Positions 24,368-32,749 of a DNA stretch of 64,000 nt are shown here, piece after piece. Within the stretch, counting starts at the first letter, position 1. Each line of letters begins with the position of its first letter. The stretch lies in contig NZ_JABEND010000008.1 in NCBI RefSeq assembly GCF_013002705.1, positions 1 to 64,000 on the forward strand, given 5' to 3'. The DNA is from Nakamurella aerolata. Its GTDB lineage: Bacteria > Actinomycetota > Actinomycetes > Mycobacteriales > Nakamurellaceae. The notes beneath the pieces are model-generated. The model was not told the origin of the DNA and made no database searches. It worked only from the letters and a program-made list of their open reading frames with translations. A program made the position numbers and the translations under genes.

Positions 24368-25741
24368 TCAGCTTTCGCCGTCGGCGGTTCCCCCGGTGCT
24401 GGTCGGGCCGCCGGCGGCGACGAATTGGCCCTCGGGTCCGATGGTGCCGGTGGCGGCCTGCTCCCAGCCGCCGGAGCCGTCCGGGACGCCGACGGTGACG
24501 CTGCCGTCCGGGTCGATCTGGGTGACCTGGTCGATGTGGCCGTCGCCGTCGATGTCCGAGTAGCCGACGACGGTGCCGTTGGCCAGCGTGGTGACGACGG
24601 TGTCGTTCACCCCGTCGCCGTCGAAGTCGGCCGTCGGCGAGCCCAGCTGGTAGGCCTGCCCGGACTGGTCGGTGTACACCAGATCGGCGTCGGCGCTGGA
24701 GTCGCCATCGTCCCCGGCGGATGCTGTGGTGCTGTCGGTGCCGGTGTCGGCCGCCGCGGCGCTGTCGGCGTCGGTGGCCGGGTCGGACGCCGGGACCGGC
24801 GCTGCCGCGGCGCTGTCGGCAGCGGCCCTGGTGGCCGAGTCGGTGGCCGAGTCGGAGCCGGAATCTGTGGGAATTTCCTGGCGGTAGCCGCTGGCGTCGG
24901 TGCCGGCCGCACCGGTACCGGTGCCGGCGGAGTCGGACTCGCTCGGCACAAAGTTGCCGTCGTCGTCGAGCTGCCCGGTCGCGACCACGGACCAGTCGCC
25001 GTTGCCGTCGGACACCGTGATGATCACCGAGTTATCCGCCTCCACCCTGGTGATCTGGTCGACCTCACCGTCGCCGTTGCGGTCGGTGTAACCGACGGTG
25101 GAGCCGTCGTCGCCGCGCACCACGGAGGTGTCGGGGGTGCCGTCGCCGTTCATATCGACCTCGGCGGGACCGAGATCGACCGAGCGGCCCTGATCGTCGA
25201 TCACGCTGAGGGACGGGGTGTCGCCCGGCTCGGCGGTGCCGGCGTCGGCGCCGGTCACGTCGGTACCGGAGCCGTCGGCGCCAGAGCTAGTCGAGATGCC
25301 GACGGCACCGGCGGTACCGGTGTCAGTGTCGGTCCCGGAGCCTGGGGTGGGACTCCCGGCGGCGGCGGTGTCGAGACCCGTCGCGTCGGTACCGTCCCCG
25401 CCCTCGGCGCTGGCGGTGCTGGCCGAGGTGTCGGTGCCGTCGGAAGGGTCGGTGCCGTCCGGCGGGGTCGAATCCGAGCCGGCCGGCCCCGAGCCGGAAC
25501 CAGGCATGCCAAGGCTGCCGGCGTCGAGCTCATTGCCGTCAGCGTCGTACCCGGTGACGTCGTCGATGTCGCCGTCGCCGTCGGAGTCGGTGGCGACCAC
25601 GGTGTACTGCCCGTCGCCGATCACCACCGAGTCGGCGACACCGTCGGAGTCGGCGTCGTAGCTGGCCCTGCCGATATCGGACCCGTCGAGGGTCAGATCG
25701 GTGCCCGGCTCGACCGGGGCGGAATCGTCGGAGTACTCCAT
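24368..25741 (-). CDS. Acidic Asp/Gly-repeat protein (DUF6802-like)
   Basis: 457-residue very acidic protein without a signal peptide or helices. Seen: three copies of an about 60-residue unit containing DxDxDGxxD turns: YDADSDGVADSVV...DSDGDGDIDDV near the start, VDMNGDGTPDTSVV...DRNGDGEVDQI in the middle, and FDGDGVNDTVV...DIDGDGHIDQVTQI near the end. Ser/Thr/Asp/Gly linkers separate them. Each turn resembles calcium-binding loops of FG-GAP/thrombospondin-3 repeats. Start ATG 25741 has GGAAGG upstream. The absence of a signal suggests non-classical export or a cytosolic role. Function unknown. Confidence 0.75.
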   Translation of the reverse strand: MEYSDDSAPVEPGTDLTLDGSDIGRASYDADSDGVADSVVIGDGQYTVVATDSDGDGDIDDVTGYDADGNELDAGSLGMPGSGSGPAGSDSTPPDGTDPSDGTDTSASTASAEGGDGTDATGLDTAAAGSPTPGSGTDTDTGTAGAVGISTSSGADGSGTDVTGADAGTAEPGDTPSLSVIDDQGRSVDLGPAEVDMNGDGTPDTSVVRGDDGSTVGYTDRNGDGEVDQITRVEADNSVIITVSDGNGDWSVVATGQLDDDGNFVPSESDSAGTGTGAAGTDASGYRQEIPTDSGSDSATDSATRAAADSAAAAPVPASDPATDADSAAAADTGTDSTTASAGDDGDSSADADLVYTDQSGQAYQLGSPTADFDGDGVNDTVVTTLANGTVVGYSDIDGDGHIDQVTQIDPDGSVTVGVPDGSGGWEQAATGTIGPEGQFVAAGGPTSTGGTADGES

Positions 25742-26097
25742 CGGTTTCCTTCCAGCGTTCTCACATGACAAGCGGCAACCAAGGCAACCAAGACGGCTCC
25801 GGCAACGCGCACCGGACACCGGCGCACCAGCCCCGTCCCCGGGACCAGACCGGACAGCCCCGTGCTGCCGCTCCGCGAGTGGGACGTACCGACCACCCGC
25901 GGGGTTCCCTGCGGTTTCGTCCTGCCGGGCGGATGCGGCGGGCAGCCCAGCGGCAGCGTCACCCCTTGGCGAATTTACCCGGCGAACCGAACGCCGTCGG
26001 ACAGTTGCGGAACTGCCGCCACGCCGGCCCCCGCCTGCCACCCGTCGCAGGCAGCAGGCGGGCAGAACGCGGGCATCAGGCGGGGACGACCCGGCCG
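25742..26097. other. Intergenic region with a terminator-like hairpin
   Basis: 356 bp with no supported gene. CCCGCCTGC (26030-26038) pairs exactly with GCAGGCGGG (26054-26062), a 9-bp stem just downstream, on the minus strand, of the LysR remnant's stop, so it may terminate that transcript. The rest shows no clear motif. Confidence 0.45.
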
Positions 26098-26577
26098 TCA
26101 GCCGGTGCCGGCGCCGCCCAGCAGGCGCAGGAAGGCACCGGCGGCGGGGGTGGGATTGAGCCCGTTCCACGCCACGTACTCGGCCCGCACCGGAGCGCCG
26201 GCCACCGGCAGCTGCACCAACGAATCCTGGCCCGACACCACCCCGGGCGCCAGGAATGCCACGCCCAAGCCGTGCCGGACCAGGCCGAGCAGTACCTGCA
26301 GGTGGCTGCTCTCGAACGCAACGGTGCGGGTGAGCCCGGCCGCCCTGAAGGCCTCGTCGGTTTGCAGCCGGCCCGGCGTGGCCACCGGGAAGTCGACGAA
26401 CGGCTCGTCCACCAGCCCCGCCAACCGCAGTCGCCGGCGGCGGGCCAGCCGGTGTTGTTCGGACACCACTAGCGACAGCGCATGCCGATCCAGCTCCCGG
26501 TGCGCGGTGCGCGGTGTCGCCGAGCCGGCCAGGCCGAGAAATGCCACGTCGATCCGACCACACCGTGCCGCTACCGG
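26098..26577 (-). pseudogene. LysR-family regulator remnant, effector domain only
   Basis: Reading on from the dynamin stop codon in the same frame gives PVAARCGRIDVAFLGLAG and continues for about 159 residues to a stop at 26098. Seen: second half of a LysR substrate-binding domain (DVAFLGL, HALSLVVSEQHRLARR, LVRHGLGVAFLAPGVV). The helix-turn-helix, linker and first half of the effector domain are missing, and no ribosome-binding site precedes the only start, an internal GTG at 26547. I read it as the 3' part of a LysR gene truncated by the rearrangement that placed the dynamin gene next to it. Confidence 0.75.
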
Positions 26578-28896
26578 CTACTCCACCGGTGGCGGAACGG
26601 TGTCGTCGACGGACCGGTGACCGTTGTCGGCTTCGGCGCCGTCGCGGCGCTGGCGGCGCGGCTGCTCGGCCAGTTCAGCCAGTGCCGCCGGCGGCGGAAT
26701 CGCCGGTGCGCCAGGCGATTCGGCGGCGTGCCTGCCATTGCGGTGCTCGGTGCGGGCCGGCCGGAACACCGGCGCCGGCGGCACCCGACCGGGTGGCGCA
26801 GGTGGCGCGGCCACCGGTTCCAGCGGCGGCAGCACCGGGCGGACCTGGGTCGTGGTCGGGTCAGGCTGTGGCCCCGGCTGTGTCGGTGCGGCGGACTGCG
26901 GTTGCGGCGGTTGCGATTGCGGCGGTTGCGGCTGTTGCGGTTGCGGCGGTTGCGGTTGCGGTGGTTCGGGCGCCGAGGACGCGGCAGGCGCGGCGGGTGT
27001 TGCCTGTCGGGTCGCGCTGGCAGCGGTGAGCCCGCCGGGCAGCATCACCGACGACGCCGGGCGGGTGCCGCGGATGCGGGTCAGCAGCGCCTCGCCGTCG
27101 GCGAGCAGGCCGGTGGCCTCGGCGACCCGCTTGTCCAGGGTGCGCAGCCGGCCGTTGCGCTCGGAGGTGTCCAGCCGCAGCGCCGAGTCCACCTCCTTGA
27201 GCTCGGCCTCCACCAACGCGACCTGCTTGGCCAGCGCGTCGTCCAGCGCGAGAGTGAGCTGAGCGTCGGCCTCGATGAACTGCTCGGCGACGTTCTGATC
27301 GATCTGCGCCTTGGCCTCGCCGAGCACCTCCATCAGCCAACTCTTCAGGTGCATGCGATCCTGCACCCGGCGCCGCGACCGCACCATGAAGAACGCGGCA
27401 GCCCCGCCGAGCGCGAGCGACACCGGCAGCAGCACGACGCCGAAAGCGGTGGCGGCCAACGGTGCTGCCGCCATCCGCACCAGCGACCCCAGGGTGAGCC
27501 CGATCCCGCCGCCGGCCAGCGCCATCATGGTCTCGTCGGCCGATTTGGTGCGTTCCGGCCCGCGCGCCACCAGCGGTTGGTAGGGCCTGGTGGCCAGCGC
27601 GGCGGCCAGCTGCGACAGCTCGTCCTGGGTGAACAGCTGGCTGAGCACGGTGTGCACGATCCGGCCCATCGAGTCCAACAGTCGGTCGTGCGCCCGCGAA
27701 CACATAGCTTGCGCATACGCCTCGATGTGCAGCGGCAGCTGTTTCAGCTGCTCGCCGTCGGCGGCGTCGATGGCGCCGCGGAACAGGGTGCCGGCCTCCC
27801 GCACCTCGCGAGCCGTCTCGTGGGTGAGATCGACGCGGGCGCGCTGGATCTCGGCGCGCAACATCACCTGCCAGCTGCGTCCCCCGGCCCGTCGCTGGCT
27901 CTGCAGTTCTTCCCGCCGCTGCGCCAACTCGCGGGCCTGAGCGGCCCCTGCGGTCAGCGCGCGGCGGGACGCCTCCAGCGAAACGATCTCACCGGAGATC
28001 ACCGTCACCGCCCGCCGGATCAGGTTCGCGTCGGTGAGCAGGCTGGCCCTGGCGGCAACGTCCTCGCCCAGCACCCGCCGCAGCTCGCCGATGCCGGACT
28101 GCGCCCTGATGGTCTCGGCGATGCGCGGGTCGGGCTGGGCGTCGGCGGCGCCGGCAAGAATGTTCGACACCGGGTGGAAGGCTGCGTCGGCGAACCGCGG
28201 CACGTACTGTGCCAGCAGCTGTTGATCGGCCGCCATGATCTCGCGCCAGCCGCGGAACACATCGGTCTTGGTGAGGACGAAGTGCACGGTGTCCACCCGG
28301 TCGGCGACGCTGGCCAGAAAGTCCAGCTCGCCGCGGGTGAACGGGGCGGAGGCGTCGACGGTGAACAGCAGCGCGGTGGCGCGGGCCGCCGCTTCCCTGG
28401 CGAGATCGGCGTGCCCGGGCGCCAACCCGCCGACGCCGGGGGTGTCCACCAGGGTGACGCTGCGCAGCAGCTCGTTGCTCATGCTCGCCGAGATCCAGCG
28501 CGGCGCCGGCAGGTCGTTGTCGCCGGGCAGCCCGGCGGCCATCGTCGCCCAGCGGCCGAGTTCGGCCGGCGGGAAGGTGATGTCGGCCATCCCACCGCCG
28601 AAGTGCGCGACGCAGGTGGGCTGCTCGCCGTACGACAGCCGCAGGTAGGTGCAGGTGGCGACCCCGGCGTCCACCGGCGACAGCCCCGGCACCCCGAGCA
28701 GGGCGTTGACCAGCGACGACTTGCCGCGGTTGGTCTCGCCGACCACCACCACTTCCGGGCTGACGGCAACCTTGCGGCGCTCGGCCAGCACCGCGGCGGT
28801 CTGCGCGGCGTCCGGGTCGTCGCCGGTGCGCACCCACTCGACGGCGCTTTCCCGCCAATGCCGAATGGCCTGCGGAAGGGCAGTGGTCACGGCCAT
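26578..28896 (-). CDS. Bacterial dynamin-like GTPase A, with membrane-insertion segment
   Basis: 772-residue dynamin-family GTPase. Seen: G1 GETNRGKSS (53-61), G2 region with conserved Thr in TCTYLR, G3 DTPGVGG, G4 TKTD; helical stalk with long Arg/Gln/Glu heptads; hydrophobic paddle with two segments (MALAGGGIGLTLGSLVRMAAAP and LAATAFGVVLLPVSLALGGAAAF) that should insert into the membrane; then another helical part and a Pro/Gln-rich tail. Comparable to IniA/IniC and Streptomyces DynA/DynB, which remodel or stabilise the inner membrane. Bacterial dynamins usually work in pairs, and the partner here is probably the gene at 33762. Confidence 0.88.
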   Translation of the reverse strand: MAVTTALPQAIRHWRESAVEWVRTGDDPDAAQTAAVLAERRKVAVSPEVVVVGETNRGKSSLVNALLGVPGLSPVDAGVATCTYLRLSYGEQPTCVAHFGGGMADITFPPAELGRWATMAAGLPGDNDLPAPRWISASMSNELLRSVTLVDTPGVGGLAPGHADLAREAAARATALLFTVDASAPFTRGELDFLASVADRVDTVHFVLTKTDVFRGWREIMAADQQLLAQYVPRFADAAFHPVSNILAGAADAQPDPRIAETIRAQSGIGELRRVLGEDVAARASLLTDANLIRRAVTVISGEIVSLEASRRALTAGAAQARELAQRREELQSQRRAGGRSWQVMLRAEIQRARVDLTHETAREVREAGTLFRGAIDAADGEQLKQLPLHIEAYAQAMCSRAHDRLLDSMGRIVHTVLSQLFTQDELSQLAAALATRPYQPLVARGPERTKSADETMMALAGGGIGLTLGSLVRMAAAPLAATAFGVVLLPVSLALGGAAAFFMVRSRRRVQDRMHLKSWLMEVLGEAKAQIDQNVAEQFIEADAQLTLALDDALAKQVALVEAELKEVDSALRLDTSERNGRLRTLDKRVAEATGLLADGEALLTRIRGTRPASSVMLPGGLTAASATRQATPAAPAASSAPEPPQPQPPQPQQPQPPQSQPPQPQSAAPTQPGPQPDPTTTQVRPVLPPLEPVAAPPAPPGRVPPAPVFRPARTEHRNGRHAAESPGAPAIPPPAALAELAEQPRRQRRDGAEADNGHRSVDDTVPPPVE

Positions 28897-29062
28897 GGTT
28901 CTTCACGGTACTGGCTGGTCTGCGCCCGCACGCGCGGATGCCCAGCACGGGTTGCTGGGGCCAGCCCGCGCGAGGCGTCCCAAGGCGCTGAGGGCCACCG
29001 GTTCGACGGTGGATTGGGCGAGCCATCAATCCACGCCATGCGCCCTTCGTCCGCCCTCCAGC

Positions 29063-29722
29063 CTAGGGGCCACCGCCGGGCGACACCGACTCGGACTGCA
29101 GCGATCTGATCACCTCAACGAGCGGGCCTGGGCTGTCCAGGGCTCCCAACCAAATGTGTGCAACCCGATGGGATCGATCCAGGACTATCGTCGAAGGTAG
29201 GGCTGTCGCAGGATAATTGCGTATTGCCAACATTACCCTCTGTCCAGGATCACTGATGGAAGGATAGGTAACGCCGAACGACCGCATAAAGTCTGCACCC
29301 GAATCGCTATTTCGTTCAGCGACGTTGATGCCGATGAACTGCGCGCCGCGATCCTTCATCAGCGCCGAAGCCACCTCGAGCGCCTTGGCCTCACCGCGGC
29401 AGGGACTACACCACGACGCCCAAAAGTTCAACACAACCACCTTGCCGGGAAAATCGGCCACGGAGATCGTCTTGTTGGGTTCCAGAACTGATGGCCCAGC
29501 AATTTCGGGCAACGGCAGCCGATCCCCGGCCGGATAAGAAAACTCGCTCTTGCCGCCAGGCGAAACAAGCTGAAAAGTGCCGTCATCCGTTGTCGAGCTG
29601 CAAGCGCCGAGAATCAGAATCAGGGACAGAACGGCCACGAGCGCGCTCGGGCGAGTGCGTCGACACACTCTCGCCGAAGGACGATCGCGTTTCAATCTTG
29701 CCATTTCCTCCTGCCGCGCCAT
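29063..29722 (-). CDS. TlpA/ResA-like thioredoxin-fold lipoprotein
   Basis: 219-residue lipoprotein. Seen: basic N-terminus, hydrophobic signal VAVLSLILILGAC with lipidated Cys 41, then a TlpA-type thioredoxin fold with NFWASWCSPC (C105 and C108), cis-Pro region ALPSTIVLD and a C-terminal helix. It should act outside the membrane as a thiol reductase or oxidase. Start ATG 29722 has AGGTGG six bases upstream; ATG 29704 is a possible alternative. The gene and its upstream 150 bp are visibly richer in A/T than the surroundings (e.g. GATAATTGCGTATTGCC near its end), which hints at recent acquisition. No cytochrome-maturation or DsbD-like partner is nearby. Confidence 0.85.
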   Translation of the reverse strand: MARQEEMARLKRDRPSARVCRRTRPSALVAVLSLILILGACSSTTDDGTFQLVSPGGKSEFSYPAGDRLPLPEIAGPSVLEPNKTISVADFPGKVVVLNFWASWCSPCRGEAKALEVASALMKDRGAQFIGINVAERNSDSGADFMRSFGVTYPSISDPGQRVMLAIRNYPATALPSTIVLDRSHRVAHIWLGALDSPGPLVEVIRSLQSESVSPGGGP

Positions 29723-29793
29723 TTCGTGCCACCTGAATCGTTGTTCGCGGCCGGCAAAGCGAGTGCATCTGCCGCGGACTTGAACATGCTCAT
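29692..29793 (-). CDS. Possible 33-residue peptide overlapping the thioredoxin lipoprotein start
   Basis: An ATG at 29793 preceded by AGGGGGA opens 33 codons: it begins MSMFKSAADALALPAANN, continues with DSGGTKW and ends RRKWQD before TGA at 29692. It overlaps the lipoprotein start by 31 bp in another frame, so its translation could carry ribosomes to the next gene. Possible roles are a leader peptide or a small secreted or precursor peptide with a hydrophobic N-half and a basic C-half. It may also be chance. No homologue is recognised. Confidence 0.3.
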   Translation of the reverse strand: MSMFKSAADALALPAANNDSGGTKWRGRRKWQD

Positions 29794-30142
29794 GATTCCC
29801 CCTGGGATTGAAGTAATGGGTAACAGGAACCGACATCGACAGTCGACCACATCTGGTGACCCTGGTCAACAGCTAACGCCGATTGACTTACGGCAAGAGT
29901 CGTCTGCCTACCGCGGAGTGCGCGCGACGCCATGCGCCTTCGTGCACTCGGCCACGAGTGCGGGCGAGCCCAAGCCGCAGGCCCACACATGGGCGGTAGC
30001 AACAAGCACCCGGGCGTGAGCCCGTTGGCGCTGCCGACCTATAGACCTCCACGCCCGGCCCGTAGCTGCGGAGGACAGCGCTAAGCCCCCAAAGCCCGGC
30101 GAGCCCGGCGGGTATCCGACTCCCTCCAATCCCCAAAGCCCC
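29794..30142. other. Lower-GC to GC-rich transition, no gene seen
   Basis: The stretch 29794-29900 is noticeably A/T-richer and is upstream of the peptide/lipoprotein pair on the minus strand, so it should hold their promoter; TTGACC (complement of about 29863-29868) is a possible -35 but the -10 is unclear. From 29920 to the TetR stop I see no coding frame I trust. Confidence 0.4.
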
Positions 30143-30784
30143 CTACTGAGGGGCCCAGCCGCGCTCAAGCAGGTCGAACACAGCGTCGATGGCGGCGCGC
30201 GGGTCGCGGCTGCGCCGGGCGATGCTCGGCGCAGAGAGAACCATCCGGGCGAGCGCGGCGCAGGCCGGGTCTCTGGCCGGGCGGCCGGCGTCGGCGGCCA
30301 CGGCGGCGGCGAGCGCGTCCTCGTGCCGGAGCCAGCGCTGTTCGGCGTGGGCGCGCAATGCCGGCGTCCGCTCCACCAGCGCCTGCAATTGCCGACGCCC
30401 GGCGGCGCCGGAGCGCCGACCGGCCGAGCCGGCACCGGAGGCGGCCCTGCGGTCGAACTCGGCCAGCATCCGAGCCCGCAACGCCTGGGTGACGCTCACC
30501 CCGCTCGGTCGGTCGGTGACCGTCTCGATCAGCGACCGCTCACGGGCTGCGTCTTCTTCCGGCCCGCCGAAGATCAGCGCCTCCTTGCCGGGGAAGTGCT
30601 TGAACAGTGTCGCGACCGAGACGTCGGCGGCATCGGCGATCTCCCGCATGCTCACCTGGTCATAACCGTTGCGGACGAACAGTTCTCGCGCGGTGTCGGT
30701 GATGCCCTGCCGGGTGGCCGCCTTCTTGCGCTCCCGGCGTCCTGGGACGGCGGGCTCGTCGTTCGGCCCCGCAATCGACTGCAT
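30143..30784 (-). CDS. TetR/AcrR-family regulator
   Basis: 213-residue repressor. Seen: RRERKKAATRQGITDTARELFVRNGYDQVSMREIADAADVSVATLFKHFPGKE, the complete TetR_N domain at about 17-70, followed by a helical ligand-binding domain with an Arg/Ala/Gly-rich stretch. ATG 30784 gives a normal N-terminus. It is divergent from the FAD monooxygenase; operator-like palindromes lie between them and overlap the monooxygenase promoter, so it most likely represses that gene until an aromatic or drug-like ligand binds. Confidence 0.9.
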   Translation of the reverse strand: MQSIAGPNDEPAVPGRRERKKAATRQGITDTARELFVRNGYDQVSMREIADAADVSVATLFKHFPGKEALIFGGPEEDAARERSLIETVTDRPSGVSVTQALRARMLAEFDRRAASGAGSAGRRSGAAGRRQLQALVERTPALRAHAEQRWLRHEDALAAAVAADAGRPARDPACAALARMVLSAPSIARRSRDPRAAIDAVFDLLERGWAPQ

Positions 30785-30887
30785 CGGCTCAGCCTAAGCC
30801 AGTCCGCGGCCCCAGCGGCGAACCGTTCCAGCAGGAGAACCGTTCCACCTCCCCGCACTGTGGTCCGATATCGATGCGGTACTTCAC

Positions 30888-30916
30888 TTGTTCTATTAGT
30901 AGAATCGCTCTACTCT
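30888..30916 (+). promoter_or_regulatory. Monooxygenase promoter overlapped by TetR-type palindromes
   Basis: TTGTTC (30888-30893), 17-bp spacer and TACTCT (30911-30916) make a plausible sigma-70 promoter. TTCTATTAGTAGAA (30891-30904) is a near-perfect palindrome, and GTAGA-ATCGC-TCTAC (30899-30913) overlaps it. Both sit inside the promoter, the typical place for repression. The stretch is A/T-rich compared with its surroundings. Confidence 0.65.
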
Positions 30917-30971
30917 GAGCATCAGTCGGCACTGCTGCGGCGGTGCCTGCGAACAACGACGGAGGTATCCG

Positions 30972-32210
30972 ATGGCTGCGACAACGACGAGCGAGACGGC
31001 GACGGCGCGGGCAACACCCGGTGCGCTGATCGTCGGCGCCGGGCCGGGCGGGCTGACCTGCGCCCGGATCCTGCGGCAAGGCGGCTGGCGGGTCACCGTG
31101 CTCGACGGCGAGGCCGGCCCGCAGGCGCGTGGTCAGGGCGGAAGTCTTGATCTGCAAACGGAATCGGGGCAGTGGGCACTGGCGCGGGCCGGCCTGTCCG
31201 AGCAGTTCGCGGTGCTGGCCGAGCCGGAGGGGCAAAGCATGCGCATCCTTGACTCCACCGGCGCGGTGTTGCTCTCGGTTGCCGCTGAAGCTGCGCAGCA
31301 CACTGGGAACAAGGCCGACACGGCGGACGCGGCGGCGGTACCGGGTGGCGATCCGTCGGATCAGCCCAACCCGGAGATCGATCGCCGGCAGTTGCGTGAC
31401 CTGCTGCTCGACTCGCTGGCTGCCGGCACGGTGCGCTGGGACGAGCGGGTCACCGAGGTTCGGCTCGGCGCCGGCGGGGCGACGGTGCACACCGCCGCCG
31501 GCGAACACCGGGCCGAGCTGCTGATCGGCGCCGACGGCGCCTGGTCGAAGGTGCGGCGGGCCCTCGCCGGCAACGGGACGGCCGAGCCGGAGTATTCCGG
31601 TATCAGCTTTGTCGAGGGCTGGCCGTCGGACATCGAACCAGCATCGGAGTTGGCCGCGCTGGTGGGCGAGGGCAGCATGAGCGCCGCCGGGGTGCAGCAG
31701 AAGATCGTGGTGCAGCGCAGCGCTTTTGGCCGGGCCCGCGTCACTTTTCAGTTCCGCGATGCGCTCGACTGGGCCGAGCGCGACGGCGTCGACACCGACT
31801 CCGACGATGCGGTACGCCGCTACCTGCACGGCCGCTACGCCGGCTGGGCGGGCCAGCTCACCGAGTTGATCGACGCGTGCGACGACGGGTTCACCGTCCG
31901 CCCGGTGTTGGCCCTACCGGTGCCGCACCGGTGGCGCCACCAGCGCGGTGTCACACTGCTGGGCGATGCCGCCCACCTGATGAGCCCATTCACCGGAATG
32001 GGCGCCAACTCCGCGATGCTCGACGGTGCCGAGCTCGCCATCGCCCTGCTCGGAACACCGGACGATCCCGACGCCGGGCTGCGTCGGTACGAGCAGCGGA
32101 TGTTCCCGCGCGCGTCGGCAGCCGCGGCCGCGGCCCGGGAAGGCTTGCAGCGCAACTTCTCCGACCGCGGTGCCGCCGGTGTACTCGCCTACTTCACCCA
32201 GTTCGCGTGA
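30972..32210 (+). CDS. FAD-dependent aromatic-ring monooxygenase (TetX/PHBH-like)
   Basis: 412-residue flavoprotein. Seen: Rossmann motif GAGPGGLTCARILRQGG near the start, RGQGGSLDLQTESGQ and NPEIDRRQLRDLLLDSL as in TetX-type enzymes, LIGADGAWSKVRRAL (the DG motif), and GDAAHLMSPFTGMGANSAM that binds FAD. A GGAGG site lies 7 bases before the ATG. It should hydroxylate an aromatic or polycyclic compound with NADPH and O2. A TetR-controlled solitary monooxygenase suggests detoxification. Similarity to TetX is by motif only and does not show tetracycline activity. Confidence 0.88.
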   Translation: MAATTTSETATARATPGALIVGAGPGGLTCARILRQGGWRVTVLDGEAGPQARGQGGSLDLQTESGQWALARAGLSEQFAVLAEPEGQSMRILDSTGAVLLSVAAEAAQHTGNKADTADAAAVPGGDPSDQPNPEIDRRQLRDLLLDSLAAGTVRWDERVTEVRLGAGGATVHTAAGEHRAELLIGADGAWSKVRRALAGNGTAEPEYSGISFVEGWPSDIEPASELAALVGEGSMSAAGVQQKIVVQRSAFGRARVTFQFRDALDWAERDGVDTDSDDAVRRYLHGRYAGWAGQLTELIDACDDGFTVRPVLALPVPHRWRHQRGVTLLGDAAHLMSPFTGMGANSAMLDGAELAIALLGTPDDPDAGLRRYEQRMFPRASAAAAAAREGLQRNFSDRGAAGVLAYFTQFA

Positions 32211-32266
32211 GTCACACCCGCGTCGCGTGAGTCACGCCAGCACGGTCGGCCGCCGGGCCGACGTAC

Positions 32267-32683
32267 TCACACCAGCGGATCCGGCGCCTTGTCGGTGAGC
32301 TGCTGCAGCTGGATCAGGTTGCCGCAGGTGTCGTCAATGAGCACCGAGACGATCGTGCCCATATCCACCGGCTCCCGGACGATCCGGACGCCGAGACCGC
32401 GCAGCCGCTCCGCCTCGGCGCGCGCGTCCTGCACCCCGAACGCGGTGGCCGGGATGCCGTCGTCGACCAGCGCTCGCTGGTACGGACCGACCGCCGGATG
32501 CGAATCCGGTTCCAGCAGCAGCTCCGTGCCGTCCACGTCATCCGGCGACACCACGGTGAGCCACCTGGCGCCGCCACCCAGCGGAATGTCGTGCTTGGCA
32601 ACGAATCCCAACTTCTCGGTATAGAACTCGAGGGCCTTCTGCTGATCGTCGACGAAGACGTTGCAGTAGGAAATGCGTGGCAT
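32267..32683 (-). CDS. VOC-superfamily (glyoxalase/bleomycin-resistance-like) protein
   Basis: 138-residue protein with two beta-alpha-beta-beta-beta modules. Seen: ISYCNVFVDDQQKALEFYTEKLGFV start, GGGARWLTVVSPDD, LLLEPDSHPAVGPYQ and the C-terminal DMGTIVSVLIDDTCGNLIQL carrying an acidic metal-ligand position. Start ATG 32683 matches the family start; the upstream open frame is Pro/Ser-rich and unlikely. It is convergent with the monooxygenase and precedes nothing on its own strand. It may bind or modify a small molecule; substrate unknown. Confidence 0.88.
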   Translation of the reverse strand: MPRISYCNVFVDDQQKALEFYTEKLGFVAKHDIPLGGGARWLTVVSPDDVDGTELLLEPDSHPAVGPYQRALVDDGIPATAFGVQDARAEAERLRGLGVRIVREPVDMGTIVSVLIDDTCGNLIQLQQLTDKAPDPLV

Positions 32684-32749
32684 GACGGGCCTTTCGGTGG
32701 AGTCGGAGCTGAGTGGGGGCGGGCGCCGCGGCTGGGGTACCGGCACCGC

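Noticed and set aside
26482-29109. 875-codon plus-strand frame opposite dynamin A
   Set aside because: No motifs; dynamin G1-G4 motifs are on the minus strand.
30972-32210. Tetracycline-inactivating monooxygenase
   Set aside because: Motif similarity to the TetX group is real but shared by many aromatic hydroxylases; the sequence alone does not show drug specificity.
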